Positions 1 through 9,077 are shown, numbered from the stretch's first letter. The stretch: 64,000 nt of DNA from Paracoccus methylarcula (GCF_003007735.2 NZ_PXNQ02000001.1:310001-374000), one strand, 5' to 3'. Program-made: numbers and translations. The notes: generated from the sequence alone by a model not told the origin.

Positions 1-58
1 CCTCGCGCTGCGCGTTCTCGTCTTCGACAACCAATACGCAAGGGGCCTGTGTCGTCAT
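1..58 (-). CDS. phoB: Phosphate regulon response regulator PhoB, N-terminal fragment
   Basis: Only the first 19 codons are in the window; the gene continues beyond position 1. The visible peptide MTTQAPCVLVVEDENAQRE has the start of a receiver domain: a hydrophobic first beta strand (CVLVVED) ending in the acidic pair Glu-Asp that binds Mg2+, followed by ENAQRE as in PhoB/OmpR regulators. It begins 3 bp after the phoU stop on the same strand and ends the pst-phoU series, the usual place of phoB in Rhodobacteraceae. PhoB would bind the Pho box upstream of pstS. The identity comes from context plus this short motif, since the DNA-binding half is not visible. Confidence 0.8.
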   Translation of the reverse strand, partial: MTTQAPCVLVVEDENAQRE

Positions 59-61
59 CTC

Positions 62-790
62 TTATCCCTCACTTCTCGCAATGCCCGCATCGGCAGACAC
101 GCTGCTGGCCTTGGGCCGGCTGTCATCCGGCAATTCTCCGGTCACCAGGTAGATCACCTGCTCGGCAATCGAGGTCGCATGATCGCCCATCCGCTCGACA
201 TTCTTGGCGATGAAATGCAGATGCATGCAGGCGGTGATGTTGCGCGGGTCCTCCATCATATGGGTCAGGAACTCGCGGAACAGCGCGTTATACATCTGGT
301 CCACCTCAAGGTCGCGCTGGCGGACATCCTCGGCCAGTTCACCATCGCGGCGGATATAGCTGTCCAGCGCATCCTGCAGCATCTTGCTGACCGCCTGCGA
401 CATGCGGCGGATCGCCATGCCCGAGCCCTCGATCACCGGCATCTGCGTCAGCACATCGGTCCGCTTGGCCATGTTCTTGGCGTAATCGCCCACGCGCTCC
501 AGCGAGGCGGCGATCTTCATCACCGCCAGCACCATGCGCAGATCGGTGGCCGTGGGCGCGCGCAGGGCGATCAGCCGCGCGGCCTCCTCGTTGATCTGCA
601 ATTCCAGCGTGTCGATGGCCTTGTCGCGGCGGCGAACCTCATCGGCCAGGTCCTCGTCCCGGGCTTCCAGCGCTGTCGCGGCGTCCGAGATGGCCACCTC
701 GACCATGCCGCCCATCTTGACGACCTGCGCCTGGATCGTCTCCAGGTCGCGGTCGAACGCGGAGGATATATGCTTGTCGCGGTTGATCAT
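62..790 (-). CDS. phoU: Phosphate transport system regulatory protein PhoU
   Basis: A 242-residue all-helical protein of normal PhoU length. It has two repeated PhoU halves, each with the E/D-rich metal-binding signature: around residues 93-106 (AASLERVGDYAKNM) and 195-208 (AKNVERMGDHATSI). PhoU links the Pst transporter to the PhoR/PhoB two-component system and represses the Pho regulon when phosphate is plentiful. It sits 17 bp after pstB and 3 bp before phoB in the same orientation, so it is almost certainly co-transcribed with pstSCAB. The start MINRDKHISSAF is typical of alphaproteobacterial PhoU and follows an AGGAGACAGGA ribosome-binding region. Confidence 0.97.
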   Translation of the reverse strand: MINRDKHISSAFDRDLETIQAQVVKMGGMVEVAISDAATALEARDEDLADEVRRRDKAIDTLELQINEEAARLIALRAPTATDLRMVLAVMKIAASLERVGDYAKNMAKRTDVLTQMPVIEGSGMAIRRMSQAVSKMLQDALDSYIRRDGELAEDVRQRDLEVDQMYNALFREFLTHMMEDPRNITACMHLHFIAKNVERMGDHATSIAEQVIYLVTGELPDDSRPKASSVSADAGIARSEG

Positions 791-807
791 TCCTGTCTCC
801 TCCGGGG

Positions 808-1605
<798 letters not shown>

Positions 1606-1629
1606 TATTCTAGGCTCCTCTCGCCGATA

Positions 1630-2985
1630 TTACCAACGGCGCTCGAACCGGCGGCGCAGGAAAATGGCCAGCAAGTTCATGCAGAAAAGGAAAATCAGCA
1701 GCACGATGATTGCCCCGGAGGCCCGCTCGACGAATGCCGGGTCGGCGCGCTGCGTCCAGTTATAGACCTGCACCGGCAGGGCCGAGGCGGGATCGAACAG
1801 CCCCTCGGGCGGGGCGGCGGGGAATTCGCGGACGAAGGCCACCATGCCGATCAGCAGCAGCGGCGCGGTTTCGCCCAGGGCCTGCGCCAGCCCGATGATC
1901 GTGCCGGTCAGGATGCCGGGCATGGCCAGCGGCAGGACATGGTGAAACACCGATTGCATCCTGGAGGCGCCGACACCAAGCGCCGCGTCACGGATCGAGG
2001 GCGGCACCGCCTTCAGCGCGGCACGGGTCGAGATGATGATCGTCGGCAATGTCATCAGTGTCAGGACCAGCCCGCCAACGACAGGTGCCGATTGCGGCAA
2101 GCCGGCGAAATTGATGAAGGCGGCGAGCCCGAGGATACCGAACACGATGGACGGCACGGCGGCGAGGTTCGAGATATTCACCTCGATCACGTCGGTCCAG
2201 CGGTTCTTCGGCGCGAATTCCTCAAGATAGATCGACGCTGCCACACCGATGGGCACGGCAAGCAACAGCACCACCAGCATCATGTAGAACGAGCCAAGGA
2301 TCGCCACGCCAACGCCTGCCGCCTCGGGTCGCTGGTCCGAGGCATCGGGATTGGTGATGAAGTTCCAGTTGAAGCGCGTGACCAGCATGCCCTGCTCTTT
2401 CAGCGCATCGGCCAGCATCAGTTGCTGGGGCGAGGTATTGGCATCGGCGGCCGCGCTTTCCATCGTCACGCGGCCCTTGAAATAACCGTCGATCCGGCCA
2501 TTCACCAGCACGTTTACGTCAACCGTCTGCCCGACCAGTTCGGGATCCGCCAGCACCCGGTTGCGCAGTTGCGCCGAGGCCTCTTTCGACACCAGGCTGC
2601 TGATGTCCTTTTCGGACAGGTCCGTGATCTCGATCTCCGACGAGCCCACGGCGGCATCGACCGCGCGGTCCAGCACCTTGCCATAGGACAGGGTCAGCAC
2701 CTTGGACATCTCGTCCGGGTTGCGGTTGCCCTTGGGGTCCAGCGTCTCGGCATCCAGCGCGACGGGGATCGACAGATAAGTCTGCCGGAACGCCCCAGCC
2801 CCGCCCCCGATGATCGAGGTCAGCAGCACGACCAGCGCGATCAGCGCGACCCCGATGGCACCGGCTCCATAAAGGCGAAAGCGCTTCTCGGCGGCGTTGC
2901 GGCGGCGGGTGCGTGTATCCGCGACCATCAGCGAGGATTTCGGTACCGGCGCGGCGCCGGATTGCGGCATCGGAAGATCGGTCAT
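1630..2985 (-). CDS. pstA: Phosphate ABC transporter permease PstA
   Basis: A 451-residue inner-membrane permease. An N-terminal cytoplasmic stretch and first TM segment (about residues 37-62) are followed by a large periplasmic loop (about 65-225), as in the long PstA form of Rhodobacteraceae. A typical MetI-like permease domain with five or six TM segments fills the second half; its EAA loop is near 'RAALKAVPPSIRDAALGVGA'. Its ATG overlaps the pstC stop (ATGA), so translation is coupled. With PstC it forms the phosphate channel driven by PstB and fed by PstS. E. coli PstA is only about 296 residues, so the extension is a clade feature, not a fusion. Confidence 0.96.
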   Translation of the reverse strand: MTDLPMPQSGAAPVPKSSLMVADTRTRRRNAAEKRFRLYGAGAIGVALIALVVLLTSIIGGGAGAFRQTYLSIPVALDAETLDPKGNRNPDEMSKVLTLSYGKVLDRAVDAAVGSSEIEITDLSEKDISSLVSKEASAQLRNRVLADPELVGQTVDVNVLVNGRIDGYFKGRVTMESAAADANTSPQQLMLADALKEQGMLVTRFNWNFITNPDASDQRPEAAGVGVAILGSFYMMLVVLLLAVPIGVAASIYLEEFAPKNRWTDVIEVNISNLAAVPSIVFGILGLAAFINFAGLPQSAPVVGGLVLTLMTLPTIIISTRAALKAVPPSIRDAALGVGASRMQSVFHHVLPLAMPGILTGTIIGLAQALGETAPLLLIGMVAFVREFPAAPPEGLFDPASALPVQVYNWTQRADPAFVERASGAIIVLLIFLFCMNLLAIFLRRRFERRW

Positions 2986-4187
2986 TCGTACTGCTCGCGA
3001 TATTTGCGCACGATATAGAGCGCGACAATGTTCAGACCCAGGGTGATGACAAACAGCGTCAATCCGAGGGCAAAGGCAACCAGCGTCTCGGGCGCGGCGA
3101 AATCATTGTCGCCGGTCAACTGGCTGACAATCTTGACGGTGATCGTGGTCATCGCCTCGAAGGGATTGAGCCCCAGCTTCGCGGCGGCTCCGGCCCCCAG
3201 CACCACGATCATCGTCTCGCCGATGGCCCGGCTGGCGGCCAGCAGCACCGCCCCTACGACGCCGGGCAAGGCGGCGGGCAGTACCACCTGGCGGATCGTC
3301 TCGGACGGAGTCGAGCCCAGGCCGAGCGCGCCGTCACGCATGCTTTGCGGCACCGCGTTGATGATGTCGTCGGACAGCGAACTGACAAAGGGGATCAGCA
3401 TGATGCCCATCACCAGGCCGGCGGTAAGTACGGATGACCCGGAATTTCCCAGCCCCAGAGGCTGTGCGAAGTAATCCCGCAGCATCGGGCCGACGGTGAT
3501 CAGGGCGAAAAGACCATAGACGATGGTCGGGATCCCGGCGAGCACCTCGATCGCGGGCTTGGCGATGCCGCGCACGCGCTTGCTGGCATATTCCGACATG
3601 TAGATCGCGGCGAACATCCCGATCGGCACGGCGACCAGCAGCGCGATCAGGCTGATATAGAGCGTGCCCCAAAGCAGCGGCAGGATGCCCAATGCGGAAT
3701 TGCCCTGGAAGCGCGGTGTCCACTCGGTTCCAAGGAAGAAGTCCAGCCAATTGTATTTCTGGAAAAAATGCCCGGTTTCGAAAATCAGTGACAGCACGAT
3801 CCCGGCGGTTGTCAGAATGGCGATGGAAGAGCAGAAGATCAGCACCCCCATCACGATCCGCTCGACCACGTTACGCGCCTGGTATCCGGCCCCGATACGG
3901 GTGATACCCCAGCCCAGGCCGGCGATACCTGCTGCCAATGCGAGCAATCCGACAAGCCCCACGGCTTCGGGAGAAAGCGCCTTCGCCATGCGCAGAAGCG
4001 ATGCGGCGATCATCACGATGATGGCAGGGGTCAGTGTCATCAGCGCCACGCTGGCACCGTGATAGATGGGGCGGCTATGCAGGCTGCGGATATCGGAACC
4101 GGCAACGGCGAAAGCCCGGCTGCGTCCGATCAGGTAACCGGCAACGGCCAATAGCAGGCTGGCAAGCAATGCCCAGGACAGCGGCAT
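2982..4187 (-). CDS. pstC: Phosphate ABC transporter permease PstC
   Basis: A 401-residue permease. The start chosen is the ATG at 4187 (MPLSWALLASLL), which opens directly into a first TM segment. An upstream in-frame ATG at 4250 lies inside the pstS-pstC hairpin and would add an unconvincing cysteine-rich leader. The C-terminal half carries the binding-protein-dependent transport domain with the EAA loop near 'SMRDGALGLGSTPSETI'. The Asn-Trp-rich segment 'FFQKYNWLDFFLGTEWTP' is typical of PstC. It pairs with PstA, whose start it overlaps by 4 bp, and is second in the operon after pstS. Confidence 0.96.
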   Translation of the reverse strand: MPLSWALLASLLLAVAGYLIGRSRAFAVAGSDIRSLHSRPIYHGASVALMTLTPAIIVMIAASLLRMAKALSPEAVGLVGLLALAAGIAGLGWGITRIGAGYQARNVVERIVMGVLIFCSSIAILTTAGIVLSLIFETGHFFQKYNWLDFFLGTEWTPRFQGNSALGILPLLWGTLYISLIALLVAVPIGMFAAIYMSEYASKRVRGIAKPAIEVLAGIPTIVYGLFALITVGPMLRDYFAQPLGLGNSGSSVLTAGLVMGIMLIPFVSSLSDDIINAVPQSMRDGALGLGSTPSETIRQVVLPAALPGVVGAVLLAASRAIGETMIVVLGAGAAAKLGLNPFEAMTTITVKIVSQLTGDNDFAAPETLVAFALGLTLFVITLGLNIVALYIVRKYREQYE

Positions 4188-4226
4188 CTGACGTTTCCTT
4201 GCGTAATGGCAATTAGCGTAAAGACA

Positions 4227-4252
4227 GGGTGGCGCGAAAACCCGCGCCACCC
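4227..4252 (-). terminator. Strong intercistronic hairpin between pstS and pstC
   Basis: A perfect 10-bp inverted repeat (GGGTGGCGCG, 6-nt loop, CGCGCCACCC) starts 9 bp after the pstS stop codon and precedes TGTCTTT on the transcribed strand. Its position suggests an mRNA-stabilising or partial-termination structure that lets the periplasmic binding protein be made in excess over the membrane subunits, a known arrangement for binding-protein operons. The hairpin is plain in the sequence; its regulatory role is inference. Confidence 0.7.
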
Positions 4253-4261
4253 GGATACGGG

Positions 4262-5293
4262 TTACTTCGACATGACCGTTTCGTTGACCACGGCTTCCTG
4301 CGTCGCGGCCAGTTCGGGATCCGCGACCAGGCCATATTCGGCCAGCGGGCCATCGGGACCGGCCAGTTCATCGGCGACGAAGAACTCGGCATATTCCTTC
4401 AGGCCCTGGATTTCGCCGATATGCTGTTTCTTGACATAGAAGAACAGCGGGCGCGAAACCGGGTATTCGCCCGAGGCGATGCTCTCGGTCGAGGGGGTTA
4501 CACCGGACATGGTCGCCACTTTCAGCTTGTCGGTGTTGTTCTCGTAGAAGGACAGGCCGAATACGCCGATACCGTTGGGATCGCTTTCGATGCGGGCCAG
4601 CGTCTCGGTATAGTCGCCGTCGATATCGACCGACTTGCCATCGGTGCGCAGCGTCATGCAGGCTTCTTCAGCCTTGTCCTCGTCGCCCATCTCGGCGGCA
4701 AAGACTTCCATCGCGCCCGATTCCTCGCAGCCGGCCAGGATGACCTTTTCCTCGAAGACTTCACGGGTGCCGTGCTTGGTGCCGGGAACGAAGGCCAGGA
4801 TCGGCTGTTCCGGCAGATCCGGGTTCACCTCGTTCCAGTTGGCCGCGGCGTTGTCGACAATCGCACCGTCCTTGACGACCTTGGCGGACAGGGCGTTGAA
4901 CCAGTCGGCCGGGGTAAAGACGAAATCCGGACCGCTGGAGGCATTGGCGAAGACGATCCCGTCATAGCCGATGCGAACCTCGATGATATCGGTCACGCCA
5001 TTGGCGGCGCAGGTCTCGATCTCGCTGTCCTTGATGGCGCGGCTGGCATTGGCGATATCGACGGTGTTCTCGCCCACGCCTTCGCAGAATTTCTTGAGAC
5101 CGGCCGACGAGCCGCCCGATTCCACGACCGGGGTCGGGAAGTCGGTGTTCTCGCCAAAGGCTTCGGCGACGATGGTGGCATAGGGAAGCACGGTCGAGGA
5201 ACCGGCGATCTGGATCTGGTCACGAGCTGCGGCAGCGGTCGCGGACAATGCAATCACGGAAATGGCCGTTGCCGTGAGGCCGATGGATTTCAT
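4262..5293 (-). CDS. pstS: Periplasmic phosphate-binding protein PstS
   Basis: A 343-residue precursor with a Sec signal peptide (about residues 1-23, MKSIGLTATAISVIALSATAAAA). The mature protein starts near RDQIQIAGSSTVLPY, whose AGSSTV loop is the classic phosphate-coordinating motif of PstS. A second hallmark is 'SGGSSAGLKKFCEG'. It delivers phosphate to PstC-PstA. Several cysteines and an acidic C-terminal half are typical of the alphaproteobacterial form. It is first in the pst-phoU-phoB operon, directly behind a predicted Pho box, and is followed by a strong hairpin. Phosphate-starvation induction is inferred from the Pho box. Confidence 0.97.
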   Translation of the reverse strand: MKSIGLTATAISVIALSATAAAARDQIQIAGSSTVLPYATIVAEAFGENTDFPTPVVESGGSSAGLKKFCEGVGENTVDIANASRAIKDSEIETCAANGVTDIIEVRIGYDGIVFANASSGPDFVFTPADWFNALSAKVVKDGAIVDNAAANWNEVNPDLPEQPILAFVPGTKHGTREVFEEKVILAGCEESGAMEVFAAEMGDEDKAEEACMTLRTDGKSVDIDGDYTETLARIESDPNGIGVFGLSFYENNTDKLKVATMSGVTPSTESIASGEYPVSRPLFFYVKKQHIGEIQGLKEYAEFFVADELAGPDGPLAEYGLVADPELAATQEAVVNETVMSK

Positions 5294-5345
5294 AGGGATG
5301 CTCCCTGAGTTGGGTGTGAAAACTAGCGAGTCGCTGACTACGCTC

Positions 5346-5389
5346 GAATTGTGACGCTTACGCGACTGAATTATGTCACTCTTGTGACA
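5346..5389 (-). promoter_or_regulatory. Pho box array (four 11-bp PhoB half-site repeats) upstream of pstS
   Basis: Written on the plus strand, four contiguous 11-mers are GAATTGTGACG / CTTACGCGACT / GAATTATGTCA / CTCTTGTGACA. Each ends in a TGAC- or TGTC-like core, matching the reverse complement of the PhoB half-site CTGTCA at the expected 11-bp period. The last two also form a perfect palindrome (ATGTCAC-TCTT-GTGACAT, 5373-5390). The block ends 52 bp upstream of the pstS start. PhoB binding is inferred from consensus and position. Confidence 0.75.
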
Positions 5390-5556
5390 TCGCCCCGCAC
5401 CGATCCTTCCGGCCTATCTGCGGCGATCGGATGTTTCGCGCGCTGCTATGCTTGGACGCCACAACAGGGCAGGGCCGGGCTTTTCCGGTTCAATTGCCGG
5501 AGCGCAGGTCGAGAAATCCGTGATCCGCCTTGGGGATCGATCGTTGGGCCCGATAA

Positions 5557-5578
5557 CCGGCGCTCGTCGAAACGCCGG
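5557..5578 (-). terminator. Possible terminator hairpin downstream of tRNA-Arg
   Basis: Six-base perfect arms (CCGGCG ... CGCCGG) with a 10-nt loop lie about 34 nt past the 3' end of the tRNA in its direction of transcription. No clear U-tract follows, so this is weak as an intrinsic terminator. The rest of the 5390-5611 stretch contains no coding sequence or other structure that I can recognise. Confidence 0.3.
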
Positions 5579-5611
5579 ATTTTGGGTGTCGAGTGACGGT
5601 TGCGAAAGCCA

Positions 5612-5688
5612 TGGCGATCCCGGAAGGACTTGAACCCTCAACCTGCCGATTAGAAGTCGGCTGCTCTATCCAGTTGAGCTACGGGACC
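5612..5688 (-). tRNA. tRNA-Arg (anticodon UCU)
   Basis: A 77-nt cloverleaf on the minus strand. The acceptor stem GGTCCCG pairs with CGGGATC (one G-U), the D stem is GCTC/GAGC, and the anticodon stem GCCGA/TCGGC encloses the loop CTTCTAA with anticodon TCT at 5652-5654. The T arm is GAGGG-TTCAAGT-CCTTC, the discriminator is G, and CCA is encoded in the DNA. It reads AGA codons, which are rare in this GC-rich genome. It stands alone between the pst operon and the phospholipase D gene. No integrase or repeated tRNA fragment is seen nearby, so there is no sign that it is an integration site. Confidence 0.97.
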
Positions 5689-5804
5689 GCGATCCTCGCT
5701 TCATGCGTGATCGAGCCGATTTGCGCAAGCCGGTCGTCGATTCGGACGGGACCGCACCAGGATGGTCTGACTATTACTCAAGGGATCATGGTAAATTCAA
5801 TTGC

Positions 5805-5866
5805 ATATCGGTCGGAACTGGTCCGATATGGGACAGAAGCTACCCGATCTGGTCCATAATGCGACA
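5805..5866. repeat. Inverted repeat and imperfect direct repeat upstream of the phospholipase D gene
   Basis: ATATCGG (5805-5811) and CCGATAT (5823-5829) form a perfect 7-bp inverted repeat with an 11-bp spacer. Overlapping it, an 18-bp direct repeat begins with CTGGTCC at 5818 and again at 5849, a period of 31 bp (about three helical turns), with 14 of 18 positions matching. The block lies 50-115 bp before the start at 5919, where operators would be expected. No regulator is identifiable. The rest of 5689-5918 holds nothing else that I recognise. Confidence 0.4.
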
Positions 5867-5918
5867 ATTCGGGTGGGCTGGTTGCACGATGTATTGAACG
5901 AGTGATCCGGTAGGAAGA

Positions 5919-7469
5919 ATGTTGAAGCGTTTGTTTAAATATGTATTGATTCTCGTGGTTGTGGCACTGGCCTTTGTCGTCGTTGGCCGACAAATCTGGC
6001 CGCTTCCCGATATATCGGAACGCCCCGCCGATCTGGCGGCCCATATGGATCCCGAAACCGGATTGGGGAAGCTTGCTGCCGACGGCATGGCCGCGCATCC
6101 GGGAACATCCGGCGTGCTCGCCCTGGCAGGAGGGGCGGATGCGTTGGCCAGCCGTTTGGCCCTGATCGAACGGGCCGAAGACTCTATCGATGCGCAATAT
6201 TATATCTGGCATGATGACAGTTCGGGCATCCTGCTTCTCGATGCGTTGCGTCGTGCGGGGGCTCGCGGCGTGCGCGTCCGGCTGCTGCTGGATGACAATG
6301 GCGTGCCCGGGCTGGACCAGATCATGGCAACATTGAACGCGCAGCCAAATATCCAGATCCGACTGTTCAATCCCTCGACCATCCGTCAACCGAAGCTGCT
6401 TGGCTACGCGCTGGATTTCTTCCGCATGAACAGGCGGATGCATAACAAGGCGATGATCGTCGACAATGCGGTGGCGATCATCGGAGGGCGTAATATCGGC
6501 GATGAATATTTCCAGGTCGGGAGGGAATTCTATGTCGATCTTGACGTGTTGGCCGTCGGCCCGATCGTGTCGGAGACCAGCGATGCGTTCGATCGATACT
6601 GGAACAGCGCCTCGGTGTTCGAACTGGAGCGGATCATCGATCTTGCCGCCGATCTGGACGCGTTCCACGCACATGTCACCGCGCAGGAGGGTGGTGAGCG
6701 ATTGAAGGAGATCATCACCGAAACGCAGACCAGCGCAGAAAGCTTCGTAAAAGGTCAGATCAGGCCCGAATGGACGGATGTCGATCTGGTTGTCGACGAT
6801 CCGGCCAAGGGTCAGGGGCAGGCGCGTCGTGACCAGTTGATGATCGTCAGGCTTGGGCGGATTCTGGGTGATGTCCGGCAAGGGGTGGACCTGGTTTCGG
6901 CCTATTTCGTTCCGGGCCAGGCGGGGACGGCCTATTTCGAAGGACTCGCGCAATCCGGCAAGCGGGTCCGGATCCTGACCAATGCGCTGAACACGACCGA
7001 CGTTCTTCTGGTCCATGGCGGCTATGCGAAATATCGCCGCGAGCTTTTGCAGGCAGGTGTCGAACTGTTCGAACTCAAGCTGCGAGGCGCTCAGTCGAAC
7101 GAGGAGGGGCTTCAGGTCAAGCCGCTTGGCCTGTCGGGTGCCAGCCTGCATGCCAAGACATTCTCGGTCGATCATGAACGCGTTTTCATCGGCTCGTTCA
7201 ACTTTGATCCCCGTTCGGCCCTGTTGAACTGCGAAATGGGTTTCCTGATCCGCAGCCCGTCGATGGCCCGAAAGATCAGTGATGCATTCGATAACGGGCT
7301 TGCGCAGGTCAGTTATCGTCCGGCGCTGACGCCGGAGGGCAAAATGATATGGCGCGAGGATGTCGGACCCGATGATTCCCGGGTTTATCAGGAGGAACCC
7401 GGCGCGACATGGATGCAGCAGGTGATGCTGACAGTGATCGGTCTGCTGCCCGTCGAATGGTTGCTGTGA
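5919..7469 (+). CDS. Phospholipase D family protein (cardiolipin synthase-like, ClsC type)
   Basis: A 516-residue protein with one N-terminal TM anchor (about residues 8-24) followed by two PLD/HKD catalytic halves. The first motif is HNKAMIVD (His175, Lys177, Asp182), followed by the GGRNIGDEY typical of cardiolipin synthases. The second is HAKTFSVD (His411, Lys413, Asp418), followed by GSFNFDPRS. The two HKD motifs form one active site using a phospho-His intermediate. The order matches ClsC/YmdC enzymes, which make cardiolipin from phosphatidylethanolamine and phosphatidylglycerol, but another phosphodiester substrate is possible. The ATG follows GGTAGGAAGA. It leads an operon-like run with a K+ channel and a ClC protein. 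Confidence 0.85.
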   Translation: MLKRLFKYVLILVVVALAFVVVGRQIWPLPDISERPADLAAHMDPETGLGKLAADGMAAHPGTSGVLALAGGADALASRLALIERAEDSIDAQYYIWHDDSSGILLLDALRRAGARGVRVRLLLDDNGVPGLDQIMATLNAQPNIQIRLFNPSTIRQPKLLGYALDFFRMNRRMHNKAMIVDNAVAIIGGRNIGDEYFQVGREFYVDLDVLAVGPIVSETSDAFDRYWNSASVFELERIIDLAADLDAFHAHVTAQEGGERLKEIITETQTSAESFVKGQIRPEWTDVDLVVDDPAKGQGQARRDQLMIVRLGRILGDVRQGVDLVSAYFVPGQAGTAYFEGLAQSGKRVRILTNALNTTDVLLVHGGYAKYRRELLQAGVELFELKLRGAQSNEEGLQVKPLGLSGASLHAKTFSVDHERVFIGSFNFDPRSALLNCEMGFLIRSPSMARKISDAFDNGLAQVSYRPALTPEGKMIWREDVGPDDSRVYQEEPGATWMQQVMLTVIGLLPVEWLL

Positions 7470-7494
7470 ACCGGAACCCGAAGGGAGACACGCG

Positions 7495-7833
7495 ATGAGA
7501 CCAATACAGGATCTTTGGCTTGGGTTGCGGGTGGCGCTAAGGGACGGGCAGGTGCGCGGGCTGATGGCGCTGACCTTCAGCCTGATCGCCGGTGCGGCAT
7601 TTTTCTATAGCTGGGCCGAGGGATGGGGGCTGCTCGACGCTTTCTACTTTTCGGTCATCACCATCTCGACGATAGGCTACGGGGATCTGGTCCCGCAGAC
7701 CGTTCCAGGCAAGTTGTTCACCATGGGTTATGTGCTGGTAGGGTTGGGGCTGTTCGTTGCTTCGGCCAGCGCTATTGCCGATGCCATCATCTCCTCGCGA
7801 CGCGGTGGCCGCGGGAAACGGGGTCAGCAGTGA
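7495..7833 (+). CDS. Two-TM potassium channel protein (Ion_trans_2 type)
   Basis: A 112-residue minimal channel subunit. TM1 is about residues 22-38, then a pore helix and the selectivity filter TIGYGD in 'TISTIGYGDLVPQT', then TM2 about residues 73-92 and a short basic tail (SSRRGGRGKRGQQ). There is no TrkA-N/RCK regulatory domain, so it should form a KcsA-like tetramer gated by voltage, pH or membrane state. It starts 25 bp after the phospholipase gene with GGGAGA as ribosome-binding site, and its stop overlaps the GTG of the ClC-like gene, implying coupled translation. Confidence 0.9.
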   Translation: MRPIQDLWLGLRVALRDGQVRGLMALTFSLIAGAAFFYSWAEGWGLLDAFYFSVITISTIGYGDLVPQTVPGKLFTMGYVLVGLGLFVASASAIADAIISSRRGGRGKRGQQ

Positions 7834-8995
7834 TCAGGGGGGTGATTGCCGTTTCCTATGGTTTCATTGCGGGGATGACTGCGGCGTCGGTCTTGTGGGG
7901 CATGGGGTTGGTATCGCATCTGGTCTGGTCCGGACCTGAAACCCCGTGGTATATCTTCGTCGTGATCCTTGCCGGCGGCGGCATCATCGCGCTGCTTCGC
8001 AGCCGCAGCGACGGGATCGGCCTGTCGAGGCAGATCGCCCTGGCGCATCAGCCTGCCGCCACGCAGATCCGCAAGACCGGAATTCTGGCGCTGACCGCAG
8101 TCATCGCGGTAGGCTTCGGCGGCGCGGTCGGTCCCGAGGCTGGAATCCTGGCTGTCGTGGCGGAATTATCGGTGCTGGTTACCGCTTTGCTGGCGCGGCT
8201 GCATCATCCCGTTGACATGGTTGGCGAAATCGGCGCGGCCGGTGCCCTTGGCGGGCTTTATGGATCGCCCCCTGGCGGAGCATGTTGCTGGGAGAGGAGC
8301 AGCAAGCCCCGAAATGGCAGCTATTTGCCGCTGCGCTGGCCGGACTCGCAGGCTTCCTGATGGTGGCGCGGCGGATTTTACCCGAGGATGCATTGCATGT
8401 GGATTTGCCCACCCATGTCGCGGCAGGAGACGGCAGCGAGATCATTCTTGCGGTGCTGCCGGGTATATTTGGGGCTGCCATGGGCTGGCTGTTTCATGGA
8501 TCGCTGATCGCGATACGGGGCGGTTTGTCGCGATTCGGGACGATATGGCAGCAGACGCTGATCGGAACCGTCCTGTTCGCGCTGTTGGCAAGCGCCTTCC
8601 CGATCCTGCGGTTTTCCGGCCATCACGAATTGCAGGAGATGCTGCTTCTGGGGCAGGAGAATGGAATGATCGCCTTGCTGGCACTGGCAGCCCTGAAGAT
8701 CTTGGCTCTTGCTTTGTGCTTGGCGTCTGGATGGCGTGGTGGAGCCGTGTTCCCGCTGATCTTTGCCGGCGCGGCGGCGGGTGGTGCGGCGGTCTGGATG
8801 TTGCCCCAGATCCCGGTGACTGTCGCCCTGGTGGCGGGGATCGGCGGTGCCCTGACCGTGGGTATGGGCAAGCCGCTGGCTGCGATGTTGATCGCATTGC
8901 TGCTGATCGGGCCGACCGCCATGGGTCCGCTTTGCACCGGGCTCTTGATCGGCTGGCTGGCCTCGCAGCAATTGCCTAAGGCGGAATTGCACTAG
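7830..8995 (+). pseudogene. ClC-type chloride channel/antiporter family protein, frame broken by one missing base
   Basis: Starts at GTG 7830 (GTGA overlap with the K+ channel stop) and runs in one frame to about 8282, then continues from ATG 8282 in another. Restoring one A (GCATG to GCAATG) joins 'GSPPGGA' to 'MLLGEEQQ' and gives one 388-residue multi-TM protein. ClC landmarks are GAVGP (equivalent to GREGP), SPPGGAMLLGEE (equivalent to NAPLAGILFIIEE) and GWRGGAVFP (equivalent to GGIFAP). The gating Glu of GREGP is Val here, while the Glu-Glu pair is kept, so transport behaviour may differ from ClcA. The break falls inside a conserved motif, so this is one gene rather than two. A sequencing error is more likely than decay. 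Confidence 0.8.
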
Positions 8996-9077
8996 GCGGG
9001 GCCCGGGATCTCCAGATCACCGACGGGTGTTCGACCTTCCCGTATGGTTGAGGCATATCAGGCAAGCCGCGCTGTCT

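Noticed and set aside
5612..5688. tRNA-Arg as an integration site for a mobile island including the phospholipase-channel operon
   Set aside because: No integrase, no repeated tRNA 3' fragment and no transposon ends are visible, and base composition does not change clearly.
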